A stretch of DNA of 64,000 bases, taken from Ascaphus truei (Eukaryota > Chordata > Amphibia > Anura > Ascaphidae). Location: the NCBI GenBank assembly GCA_036426205.1, contig WSYH01000268.1, positions 62,001 through 126,000 of the forward strand, in the 5' to 3' direction. Shown one piece after another: positions 55,040-64,000 of this stretch. The notes below the pieces were generated by a model. That model searched no databases. It worked only from the letters and a program-made list of their open reading frames with translations, and was not told where the DNA came from. The first letter of the stretch is position 1. Each line of letters opens with the position of its first letter. The position numbers were made by a program, and so were the translations under genes.

Positions 55040-55560
55040 GTTGTACTGGCTTTGCAATTTTCAAGCTGGGTAGTGTGACGGTAGGGGGGTCCCAGCCTTC
55101 ATAATAAAGGTGAAGCCTAGCTGGTGGCCCCCTCAAAACTGTGTGACCCTGGTAGCCAAGTGGCACTATAAACCGGGGGCAGTGTATGTGCATATCACTC
55201 CCAATGCATTTCTGCATTAAAGAGATTATTGTGTGTTTTCACATTTCCAGATCGGCAGGGACTCTGAGATTTCTCAGGCATGAGTTCCAAGGGGGATATT
55301 TGGGTCAAACTGTTTGCAGAATATGGGTACGTGGTCGGGGGCCAAAGTTACCGGTTCTCCGGCTAAAGTACCAGACAAACAGGGAAGGTCTGCGGGCACG
55401 CATACACATATGGTCCCGGCCATATCTCCCCTTTGAAACAGTTATTTGCTCACCACTAGTCTGTCTTGATTAGTATATTCCTTGGCCTTCATTTGCAAGT
55501 GTGAAAAGTGTTTTTTACTTTGTGGTTCATTCCTGAGTAGTCATCCCTGGCAATACAAAC
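55040..55560. other. Unassigned
   Basis: No recognised feature. Possibly the remainder of the module that carries the preceding motif. Confidence 0.25.
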
Positions 55561-56554
55561 AAACGTGATTATACAAGACAGTGTCAAAAAATATTTAAAT
55601 AAACCACTTAATGTGAAAAAACACTTATTAAACCTTTCACCAACCAGTGAAAATAGTGATAAAAATGTGTAAATTGCTGCTCAACTTCCTCAAGTGGGAC
55701 TGTTCCAGGTCACAGGATAAGGAATTTTCTTTGCTTGGAGGAGAGGAGGAGCGCAGGAGAGTTCAATAATACATGTGAAAGAAAACATAAGTCAAATATA
55801 GCGCGTTTCACTCCTGAAGAAGCAATTAGCGAAACGCGTAGAGTTAACGCTGAGAACCAGAGAACTGAGGGACTAGCAAGATTGGGGCTGACTCCAGAAG
55901 CAGACTGCGCTTCCGCCCTCACTTGTGACGTGACCACGGAAGTGACGTAACGGAAGTGACGTATGCGGAAGTCAGCTACGAGGTGCGAGTGAGACGCTGT
56001 GAAGCTGCTTACAGACGGGGTCCTTCAGCAATTCGGCGGATCTCTCCAATGCCTGTTTTTGTATTTGGAACATGTGAGTTCAACTTACTCCTGATACTTT
56101 TATAATATATTGGTCGAACAGTATGCACTATTGTGGTTCTTCTTTTTTACATATACCTTACCTGTCCAGTGAGGGATATCCTGACATTTGTGGATTGAAA
56201 GGGCTCCAGTCAGAGAGAGATGGATCTCTGACATGCTTAATATCACGATAAGTTTTGTGAGTGTTAATTCATACAGACTACAGGGTGATATCTAATAGTG
56301 TGTATAGTCTGCACTATATTTGACTTATGTTTTCTTTCACATGTATTATTGAACTCTCCTGCGCTCCTCCTCTCCTCCAAGCAAAGAAAATTCCTTATCC
56401 TGGGACCTGGAACAGTCCCACTTGAGGAAGTTGAGCAGCAATTTACACATTTTTATCACTATTTTCACTGGTTGGTGAAAGGTTTAATAAGTGTTTTTTC
56501 ACATTAAGTGGTTTATTTAAATATTTTTTGACACTGTCTTGTATAATCACGTTT
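55561..56554. mobile_element. 1-kb element with 240-bp terminal inverted repeats
   Basis: The left arm 55,561-55,800 (from aaacgtgattatacaagaca) and right arm 56,315-56,554 (to tgtataatcacgttt) are nearly perfect reverse complements, differing by a few bases such as ggtcacaggat against tcctgggacc. The 514-bp middle carries a hammerhead-like motif right after the left arm, a CpG-rich gacgt-rich part (55,920-55,990) and a tail gtggttcttcttttttacat (56,132). It has no protein frame. Arms of this length are unusual for MITEs; Penelope-like elements with inverted ends are an alternative. Confidence 0.82.
55803..55850 (+). ncRNA. Hammerhead-ribozyme-like motif in the 1-kb element
   Basis: The order is gcgt-ttc-actc, ctgaaga (55,814-55,820), agcaattagc, gaaa (55,831-55,834), cgcg, ta, gagt-ta-acgc. 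Helix I forms from actc/gagt and gcgt/acgc around a small internal loop. Helix II is only gc/gc, with one extra A before it compared with the canonical core. Helix III would be the palindrome acgcgt, again suggesting action as a dimer. The layout is that of type I hammerheads, but the extra A argues against normal activity. Confidence 0.45.
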
Positions 56555-57449
56555 TGAAGCGCCCAGTCCATCCACCACTCCCCCTCCCCCTTTTTTTGTC
56601 ACTTTTAATACAAAGAGATGTCTGCTCAGAGATAAAGGATGAAAGGGGAGATGGGATGTTGAGAGGTGTCGGGGTGTTAGGTGGCCGGGCCAGGGCGGAG
56701 TACTGGGTCCGGAGAACAGAGACTCCCTGCGGGGAGGACACTCTGGTCTGCCAGGCTCAGTGAAGCCTGGAGGCAATGGGTTGACAGGGGAAGACGCAGA
56801 CGGTAGGCGCGCTTCCCATTGGTCAATCCATATGTCCCGTCCACCCGGCATCCCAAGCTGTCTTGGCACGCCCCCTCCTCTGACATCAGCAAAGAGACGA
56901 GCCCCCTTTTCTATTGGCTAGTGGGAGGGAACTCCCACGCTCTGATTGGTCACGCCTGTTTCCTCCATGCTGAATATAGAACAGTGGAGGGTATAGTATG
57001 TAAGGAGTTGGCCGAGTCAGAGAACCAGACCTTCTGGCTTGTGTCGATGACGCTAAGGCGGGCTTTTCAAAGATGCTCCGTCACGAATAGCAGAGCAACC
57101 GGCTTCATTTTGAAGCTAGGAAAGTCTGCCCTGCAGAGACTAAGTCAGGCATCGGGACCAATTTCTGAAAATCAAACATAGCAGTCGCGGCTACGGGTTT
57201 TAGCCGAAAAGAGGACCAGGAAGCCCGGGTGTATATCCCGGTCAGGGTAAGCTTTCTGAAGCAGGCGCCCTGCACCTATTTGAGCCTAGTTTTCACCCCC
57301 CCCAGTAAGTGTGTATTTCATCTGTATTTTGTATATTCATTGTGTGTACGTGGGTTTACCCGAATAAACGTAATTTTGTTCCACTATCTTGTTTTGCCTA
57401 GTGAATGATCCCGGTTAAAAGGTGTTAAAAGTCCTGGTCTCCCATGACA
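56555..57449 (+). mobile_element. Possible solo LTR with CCAAT boxes
   Basis: Runs from tgaagcgccc to cccatgaca. Promoter-like features come in order: ctattggctag (56,911), ctgattggtcac (56,942), gaatatagaac (56,973), and aataaa at 57,363-57,368. That is the usual U3-R-U5 layout of retroviral-type LTRs. No partner LTR, primer site or target duplication was found, and the left border coincides with the preceding element's end, so the limits are uncertain. The frame at 56,819-57,181 shows no known domain. Confidence 0.4.
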
Positions 57450-57491
57450 GGTAGGTTTACCATACATTATTTAAGTTATGGTGGGTTGAAA
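57450..57491. other. Short spacer
   Basis: No recognised feature. Confidence 0.2.
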
Positions 57492-57782
57492 AGGCGACAA
57501 AAAACCTCCACCATTAGCATATAGCAAAAAGAATATCACTTGTGAGCACATTCACATGTCTTAGACAGGTCTGCAACCCTGCCTTTCACCATTATCCTAT
57601 TTGCTCATTTGCATGTCATTTCCCAGAATCCCTTGCTGCAGTGGGAGCACTGTATGCTGGGTGATAATGGTGAAAGGCAGGGTTGCAGACCTGTCTAAGA
57701 CATGTGATCGTGCTCACAAGTGATATCACAAGGGATATTCTTTATTGGCTATATGCTAACGTTTGATGTTTTTTTGTCGCCT
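57492..57782. mobile_element. Long palindromic MITE inserted in a recombinase gene
   Basis: The ends aggcgacaaaaaac and gttttttttgtcgcct (57,769-57,782) are inverted, and the arms continue through tagcatatagc, agaatatcacttgtgagcac and agacaggtctgcaaccctgc, so nearly the whole 291 bp folds back. The right flank continues directly into tyrosine-recombinase coding sequence, which shows the insertion target. Confidence 0.8.
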
Positions 57783-57940
57783 GAACACCTGCCCAACTTT
57801 TTAATTACTGCCTCCACTAGGCCTAATCTAGCGGCTTCAGATGTCACCCCAATTCTGAAGTAATGGGACTTGATTATCAAGTCCCCAAACCCTGCTATCT
57901 CTGCACATCTCTTCAGAGCCCTTCTAAACTGGAAACAGTA
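57783..57940 (-). pseudogene. Tyrosine recombinase fragment (DIRS/Ngaro-like)
   Basis: The minus strand encodes F-R-R-A-L-K-R-C-A-E-I-A-G, then K-S-H-Y-F-R-I-G-V-T-S-E-A-A, then V-I-K-K-L-G-R. This is the H-x-x-R block and the following helix of DIRS-type recombinases (57,847-57,873 codes S-H-Y-F-R-I-G). The catalytic Tyr region is cut off by the palindromic MITE at 57,782. No other part of the element was seen upstream on the minus strand. Confidence 0.7.
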
Positions 57941-58300
57941 AAAGATCACCATGGATAGGGGGAAAAGATGGCGGTGCACAGCGTGCGAGCAAATGCCTCA
58001 TGCGTTCCGGAAGCAGGAAGTGAAACGGAAGCTGGATAACGATTTTCGGTACAAAAATTTAATGAACAGCAATGAACAGCAAAGACATTGATTAAAAAGA
58101 AAAAATCATCTTAAGAAGGAACTCTGACGCGTTTCGTGCATCTACTGCACTTTGTCAAAGTGTATGATCTCATTATTAACCCTTTCACTGCCAGGGGAAC
58201 CATAAACACATTGCAAAGCAAACATTTGCTTCACTTACAGGTATGCCCATATGGAGTACCCATTGAATTACATATTGTACCTCCCAAAGCACTCCTCTAT
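57941..58300. other. Unassigned, with a decayed hammerhead-like string
   Basis: 58,126-58,165 on the minus strand reads ttgacaaagtgcagtagatg then cacgaaacgcgtc: a 5-bp helix II (gtgca/tgcac) and the acgcgt palindrome are kept but the ctganga core is altered and helix I is lost. Confidence 0.35.
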
Positions 58301-58415
58301 ACAACAAGCGGAGTATTTTCTCCCTCTATCTCGTCTTCTCTCTCCCTATCTTTCTTTATTTCTTCCCTCCTTCTCTCTCTTTTTCTCTACCCTTATCGCT
58401 CTCCTCCAGAAAAAC
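58301..58415 (+). repeat. Pyrimidine-rich tract
   Basis: C/T-rich (ctctccctatctttctttat, ccctccttctctctctt) without a fixed period. Frames here are compositional. Confidence 0.7.
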
Positions 58416-58620
58416 CTATATTTCAGACGGTGAACATTGTGACTTGGAAAACTCCATGCAAACTTTTTTTAAAGTTCAGTTTTTCGCAGATTGACAAAAA
58501 TTGCCATTATCGGGTACCTACGTGAAACATTTGCAACTCTCTAAAAGGATGCTGAATATTCAACCTCAGTATAGGCAGTTCATTGCTCCATGTGCTATAC
58601 AAGTACAGTGGGTATATCAA
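58416..58620. other. Unassigned
   Basis: No recognised feature. Confidence 0.2.
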
Positions 58621-60520
58621 GTTTGTCAGTAAGCAGGCTTGAGCCCACAGCGATAGGGCACCATGACCATTGGACTAGACTCCCCCTTTTCCTGGGCATG
58701 TGGGCAGCATTCTCCCTGGCCTCCCTTCCCGCCCTGCCCCTCAGGCAGCGGGGCTGAAGCAGTCGGGAGCATGGGGAGGGGCCAGGGAGCTGATAGAGAC
58801 AGGTGCAAGGGTGCAAGGTCAGTCCGCGCCCCACCAATAATTGATCATTGATTGGGCCACGAGGACGGGTTGTTCCAGTGCCAGCTTTCTGGGCCTGCTG
58901 GGAACAGCAGTGCCTTTTGGAGGAAAGGCGACACTTGGTCGCGACGGCAATGGATCACCTGTGGGAACGGAAGAGGCTGCGGGATCAAGGCGTGAGTGGC
59001 AGACGCCTGTACAGGTGGGTACAATCGGAGGATGGAGCGGTGGTCAGGCAGGCTAGAGAGGGTACCCAATGCACCTATCTGGTAATGTGGAGGAGGGAAG
59101 GCATAGTGGGCCACACATGATGCTGCCCGATGTGCGGGTCATGCAGGACCAAGGAGCAGTGAGGAGATCTGCTTGGAGGGTGCCGGCTAGTGGCAGGAGA
59201 GTTCAGACGGTTCTAAGGAGAAGTACAGTAGGTCTGAGAGCGGCTGGGGTAAGAGGAGGGCTGTCTCCCTCAGTTCCCCTAAGGTCCCTCTTTCCCCTAT
59301 GGCTGTGGCTGGTCCACCAGAGGTGGCCTCTGGGATAGGGGTGCATCTATCCCCTGTGGGGGTGGAATGGCTGGCTCTGGGCTTGGGGGGATCAAGACAA
59401 GCGAGGGGTCAGGTGCAGGTGGCTAGTGATTTTATGGGCCATGTATGGTCTGCCCAGGCCCAGCAAGGCATGCAACCTGCGGAGGAAAACATGGTCGGGG
59501 CATCGAGTCTGGGGAGTGCTTCAAGCCCTTGAGGTGCAAAGGCAGAATCCCTGTTGTGGGAGGGCAAACTGCAATCCCCAATATGGCCAAGCTCTTCACT
59601 GGGGGTAGCAGCAGCATTGGGCGCAGGGGCCATGCAGTCAGCGGTTGCCTGCTCAGCATCCACAGGTGCCAAACAATCAGTGGTAGCCAGCTCGGCTCCT
59701 GCAGGGGTGGTGACTACACCGACAGCAGCAAGGCAGAGGCTAGCAAGGTAGCAGATATGTCTTTTAAGGATGCATACACGTGCCATGCCAGCCCTCTAGG
59801 GATGCATCTGCTAGCTGACGTAAAAGATAACATTTGGGCAGAAGATTACGTACAGTTACTATCTCTGCCTTTAGATAGGCCCTGGTGAGGTCCTCCAAGA
59901 AAGAGGATGTAACTTTTTTATACAGACCTTTTTGAACTAGCTTCAGGCCTTTTCGATTTTGGTGAGCGTGATTGGTGAGAAGTCACCTCATTTGTGATCG
60001 TCCTTGTTCAAGTACCAAAATATGATTGGTTTTGGGTACAGGAATCACAGTGGTATGGGCTGGTGGGCTTATGACGAGAAGTTCAATCAAGAAATGGCTG
60101 TACGAAAGCAGATGTCATGGACCTTTGGTAAGTTTGAGGACTGCTAATTTCGGCATGATTGTTCCTCTTGCGGGGGTGCCCACTCTGCAGGCAGGTGCTA
60201 CCGTAGGAGTGGACGCAGGGCTGGCAGAGTGGCGCTGCAGATTGTTCAAAAGGGCGGCTTCTCTGGTGAGCACAGAAAGGATGGCATAGTGGCAGAAATT
60301 AAAGCCCAATAGGGAGGCAGCCCAGCTGCTATTTGCCGGGTTTTTGGTGGGGTTTTGGATCCCGTTCGTAGAACAGGCAGGGACTCAAAGTGGGTGGAAC
60401 CTGAGATTGGCTAGAGAGCACAGGGAGGTGGCCAGGGAAAAGGTGTGGAAGAAAGTTTAGTTAGGAAGGATGGGGGGCCCGTTTTCACTTCCTTCTCTGT
60501 CTGACTTGAGGATTTCTCTG
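58621..60520 (+). pseudogene. Gag-like region of a second Ngaro/DIRS-like element
   Basis: Two conserved blocks of DIRS-group gag-like proteins are visible: Y-T-C-H-A-S-P-L-G-M-H-L, then D-V-K-D-N-I-W (59,772-59,845), and, after frameshifts, W-W-A-Y-D-E-K-F-N-Q-E-M-A (about 60,061-60,100) in a frame open from 60,004 to 60,146. The region upstream (59,240-59,750) is Gly/Ala/Ser-rich low complexity as in the N-terminal parts of such proteins. The protein is thought to package element RNA. RT and RNase H are absent before the recombinase remnant at 61,222, so the copy is internally deleted. Confidence 0.65.
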
Positions 60521-60530
60521 TTGGGGGTCT

Positions 60531-61220
60531 GTGTCAGAGCTACCTGTAGGCGCGGTCAAAGAAGCATACTCACACAGTACTTGTGGTTAATCAAGCCCTC
60601 AGGGGTTTATTTACAATACAAGCAAACATAAAATATTTGGTACACTGGCCCTTTAAGCCAAAATATTACATAAAAATAAAGCCTACTCCATCTTGGGAGA
60701 CTTACTATACAGGACAAGCCCTAGCTAACTAGCTAGGCCAGTTACCAGTCTAAAACCACATAGATACATTTGAGAACAATATAAATGTCCTTATCTGAAA
60801 GTGCTGGTCCGACGTCTCCGGTTTCCCCAGGCAATCTTTAGCTGCAGGCATTGCAGTCCTGCAGCACACAGGAGGTTCCTGCGGTTCACTTCTGCCCTAT
60901 TTATTGCAGACTTGACTTTAGTGCAGGGTTTTTAAATCCCTGCTGTTCCCAGGCAAGTCCCTCTGGGAATAAGAAGCTTGAGTCCCAGAAGACTTAGAGC
61001 TTGCTGTTGGCTTTTAGGGTCAAGCTGGGCATAGGCAATCCTCCTGTGACCCTCCACTCTTTCTGGAACAGGAACCCTGAAGCAGCTCAGGAAACCTGAC
61101 ACTAGGGTGTGGTTTTCTGAGAGCACAGTTTAACTCTCTCGTAGGGTAATTCCCAAGAAAGTGGTGGGGGCTTTTAGACTGATCCACCACTTATCTTACC
61201 CCAATGGTTTATCTCACCCC
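60531..61220 (-). mobile_element. Possible minus-strand solo LTR inserted in the Ngaro-like element
   Basis: Element similarity is interrupted between about 60,520 and 61,222. The insert starts tgtcagagctacctgtagg. On the minus strand it has an aataaa near its 3' side (plus tttattt at about 60,608), suggesting reverse orientation. No LTR pair, clean TG...CA borders or target duplication could be fixed. Confidence 0.35.
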
Positions 61221-61221
61221 A

Positions 61222-61335
61222 AGCATAGGGGCTTCGACTGAGGCAGCTCAGGCTGGGCTAGGTGCAGAGATAATACAGAGGATCGGGCGCTGGGAGTTGA
61301 ACCGGTCCAACATTAGGAGGACGTTGGTTTAAAAG
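61222..61335 (+). pseudogene. Tyrosine recombinase C-terminal fragment
   Basis: S-I-G-A-S-T-E-A-A-Q-A-G, then E-I-I-Q-R-I-G-R-W-E-L continues the post-H-x-x-R part of a DIRS/Ngaro recombinase up to a stop at 61,330. The first part of the enzyme, including both catalytic Arg, is missing. It is the complementary portion of the domain seen at 57,783-57,940, but on the other strand and from another copy. Confidence 0.75.
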
Positions 61336-61640
61336 GTAGGAGCTCATCCTTTTTATACCATTTCAGGTTTGCAGCTAGGGACATGTGTATCATCAGGGAT
61401 TCTCTCATTCACTGGGTGGAAAAGGGAGTTGCTGTGCATCAGGTAGAGTTTTTTTGGTGGTGCAACTGTTACCTCAGCTGCCGATTTTTAACAAGGGCAG
61501 GAGACCCCCGCAGGTCCAGATCCTCCACATTGGGGACCTGGCCCCGATCCATGTGGGGTGGCAGGTGGTGCAGGTCTGACATTGTTCACAGGGAGGTCAG
61601 GAGAGGTACCTGGGTCGCATTTGTTTATATAAAATAGTAT
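61336..61640 (+). pseudogene. SGNH hydrolase-like fragment of the second Ngaro-like element
   Basis: From 61,383 the frame reads C-I-I-R-D-S-L-I-H-W-V-E-K-G, aligned with V-W-F-M-G-Q-S-Y-I-H-W of the first element (block I; here D-S is kept). A later frame gives V-Q-I-L-H-I-G-D-L-A-P-I-H (about 61,513-61,552), matching the I-L-L-H-L-V-V-N-D block. Frameshifts separate the pieces, and the element fades out near 61,640. Confidence 0.6.
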
Positions 61641-63280
61641 TTGGCTTGGTACCTGCACAAATATTGTACTCTCCAGCACACAAGTACCGTAAAGCTACTT
61701 TTTATGGGCATTCCACCTGTGTAGACTGAGGTTTTGGGTCTTTTCTTTATTACATTCTGCTTTCACCCTTCAAAAAAAATAATTCTAAAAAATTAAAAAG
61801 AAATTACATTTATTTTTATAATGTGACGAAAAATGTACCTTCTTTGTTCTTCTCAAACACAAGTCTTGCCGGGATAGACAAGTGGCACCAGACATATGCA
61901 GAGTGACAGAGCAGGTTTAGAAGGGAAGCTGCTTATCTGCAGGGCACAAAGCGTTCTGTGAGGGGGTCTCCCACTGCCTGTTTGATCTTGATGTTCTCTG
62001 ACAAGTTCTGTGAGGCCACATCTCCAACACGTCTTATAGATAACGGTGCTGGCTGTATTTTGAATGCTGCTGAGGATGCAGATGTCTGCCCCATTATCTG
62101 AAACATCCTGAGTTCCCCAACGTCTCTCCAAACTTCTTACAAACTCAAGCACTCTGTTAACCAGACCTAACTAACCTATTCACTGCTGGAAAGGCCTGTA
62201 ATGTGGTCAGCGCAGAAGGAATATGCAGTCACTCCCCCCTTCCAACTCCAAGTAACATACTAAGTATACTGTTGGCTGTCACATACATAATACAATAAAG
62301 CAGCTGTCAATTATACAGTTGTCAACATCAAAGGAATCTTATTAGCAACATTTGGAAGTTGTAAGTAAAATGTACATTTTAATGCTAAAAGGTCCGGTGT
62401 AAAAGGATGACACCTTATTAAGATACCTCCTGCCTGACCTTGAAGTACAATTTCATCAGCTTCCAAGCCCATGCAATGCCTTTGCAGGCTCCACCATCAC
62501 TGACATTATAATGCTATTGTATGTCTGGTTTGTAGCCCATAACACTGTAATGTATGCCACACATCCACAGCCACATGATAATGTTGTGCTGCAATCCCAC
62601 GGTAACTCTTGAATAGGCATAGTTTGTTACTGACACTCATTCTCCAACCAGACTTGTCTCCAGTGATTCATGACACAGGATGGACCCATTCAGAATGACA
62701 GGTCACATGCGCATGGATTATCTTCTCTGCGTAACCATCCAGCACTACCTTGTCCAGAATTAGCACTCATCATGTTATCGCCTCCCTGGAGATTGTCCTA
62801 AATTGTTCAGTTTTCTCCCTGGAAAGCACTGATAGTAAAGGCAAGATACTATTCTCTTTATCTCTGTCCTGTAATTGACAAGCTTGCGTAGGGCCAGCAG
62901 CTCAGCTATTGCTGGACATGACCCAGAGCTTCCCATAGAGGGACTGATAGACTGTTGCAGGCAACACTTACATAGCCCAGCACATGTTGAGGGCTATTTC
63001 ATGTGACCGTTCCAGCAAGCTTCATGTAACAAAGTTAATATTGAAGAGTAGCAACAAATACAATGGAATATACTGTACTTGTTGCTTTTTTCATGACTAG
63101 TTAAGTGAGCTAACAGAGCAAAGAAAGCTGCAGCAATTCCAATGGTGCAGTGATGCGTTGCTGAGCTACATAATAACGATATCCTTACAAATAATTTACA
63201 GTAGTCTCAGTGGGGAGGCATCATCATCTTGTATAACTGATTGGCAACATATACTATTTTGCTGTAGTGTTGCCTCCTAT
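61641..63280. other. Unassigned, apparently low-copy
   Basis: No tandem, inverted or protein similarity was recognised over 1.6 kb. An A-rich stretch lies at 61,770-61,830. Confidence 0.3.
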
Positions 63281-63415
63281 CGCAAGAGTGCTAAAAACGC
63301 AATAAGCAGTTATCTTCTTGCCTTTAAATTCTTCATGGGCAAGCTACCCAGCTATCTGAACAAGCTCCTCACCCCTACCACTTGCAGCACCTATCACGTG
63401 AGATCAGACTCCAAG
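63281..63415 (+). pseudogene. LINE (L2/CR1-like) reverse transcriptase C-terminal fragment
   Basis: The plus-strand frame reads L-L-A-F-K-F-F-M-G-K-L-P-S-Y-L-N-K-L-L-T, a stretch typical of the region after the RT domain of vertebrate L2/CR1-group LINEs. The frame is open from 63,158 to 63,505, but only this part is recognisable. It is 5'- and 3'-truncated. Confidence 0.6.
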
Positions 63416-64000
63416 ATGAAAAAAACTAACAATAGCGCTCTAACACACCCTAAATGTGACAATATACAATTCAACCACATATGTGTAAATAATAAAGCAA
63501 TGTGATAATAATAACAATCAAGTGATCTAAAGAAAAAATTAAGAAACTTAGAAACAAACTGCAACCCTTTATAAAGACTGTTCCACTCGTCTTGCACCAG
63601 GTGATCCTCCAACAAATCAGGGGAGCTCGTCTCGTAGTTATGAAATAAAGAAACACTACATAGTGTAATACTGTTGTGAATAAATTTGTGCAAACAAAGC
63701 TCAAAAATGACTACTCACAATAAAGCAGTCAAATTCAGGCAGTCATCCAACTTAAGGGGTGGATGTTCCCTGTGTATACAACAGCAACCAGCCCCCAACC
63801 TCCAAGGAGAAAAAAAGAAGAAAAGAGACCATTTAGTGCAGATGGTATTTAGTATTTAAAGGGATTCAAAAAATGCAGGCTTACACTTCATATGATCGAG
63901 GTAGGCAGTATGATATTATAGGTAGTGGGTGCTCATCTGGTCGCGATCCTTTTGAGTTCCTCACTATCCTCTGCTCCACCGCAATACTCTCGAGTCCACG
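63416..64000. other. Unassigned window end
   Basis: AT-rich sequence with short imperfect repeats (aaataataaagcaatgtgat). No gene or defined repeat. Confidence 0.25.

Noticed and set aside
63158..63505. 115-codon frame as an intact host gene
   Set aside because: Only a central stretch is recognisable and it is LINE-derived; the ends are AT-rich noncoding sequence.

Overview
The window looks like a repeat-dense, gene-poor stretch of a large vertebrate genome, most likely an anuran amphibian. The reasons are: tyrosine-recombinase (DIRS/Ngaro-like) retroelements carrying an SGNH-hydrolase-like domain, L2/CR1-like LINE tails, several hAT and Tc1/mariner-like MITE families, Ty3/Gypsy LTRs, hammerhead-like repeats, and no complete host gene in 64 kb. 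The species cannot be named from the sequence. Three runs of N (601-602, 6748-6751, 10669-11667) show this is a draft scaffold. Nothing prokaryotic is present: no operons, no CRISPR, no rRNA or tRNA genes.

Layout. 1-8060 is one large inverted-repeat locus: a left arm (about 256-1757), a 4.4 kb unrelated spacer, and a right arm (about 6134-7920) carrying a private insertion of about 315 bp. The arms hold GC-rich 57-bp tandem repeats, palindromic blocks and three copies of a short exon-like module with splice-like borders. 8.1-13.7 kb holds a Gypsy-type LTR running into the large gap, a recent 162-bp tandem duplication around a 24-G run, MITE ends and a minisatellite. 13.7-16.3 kb is a 5'-truncated Ngaro/DIRS-like element (reverse transcriptase, RNase H, partial tyrosine recombinase, hydrolase-like). 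17-30 kb is a mosaic of hAT and mariner-like MITEs, a LINE relic, C-rich minisatellites and a possible solo LTR.

30,198-40,626 is a Ty3/Gypsy element with both LTRs, a polypurine tract and gag-protease-RT-RNase H-integrase. It is riddled with single-base indels and split by an insertion of about 1.8 kb of odd composition. The Gypsy element itself appears to split an older terminal-inverted-repeat element (29,660 / 40,786). 40.8-53 kb mixes MITEs, L2 tails and a 41-bp minisatellite with the least repetitive sequence of the window, where conserved noncoding elements or one small exon might lie. 53-64 kb holds a 22-bp minisatellite, a cluster of hammerhead-ribozyme-like motifs, a 1-kb element with 240-bp inverted arms, a possible solo LTR, a tyrosine-recombinase fragment split by a palindromic MITE, and a second, internally deleted Ngaro/DIRS-like element.

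No set of genes here works together as a host pathway. The functional logic is that of nested transposons. The most interesting unexplained structures are the giant inverted repeat with exon-like modules, the repeated hammerhead-like modules, and the strand-asymmetric C-depleted tracts.
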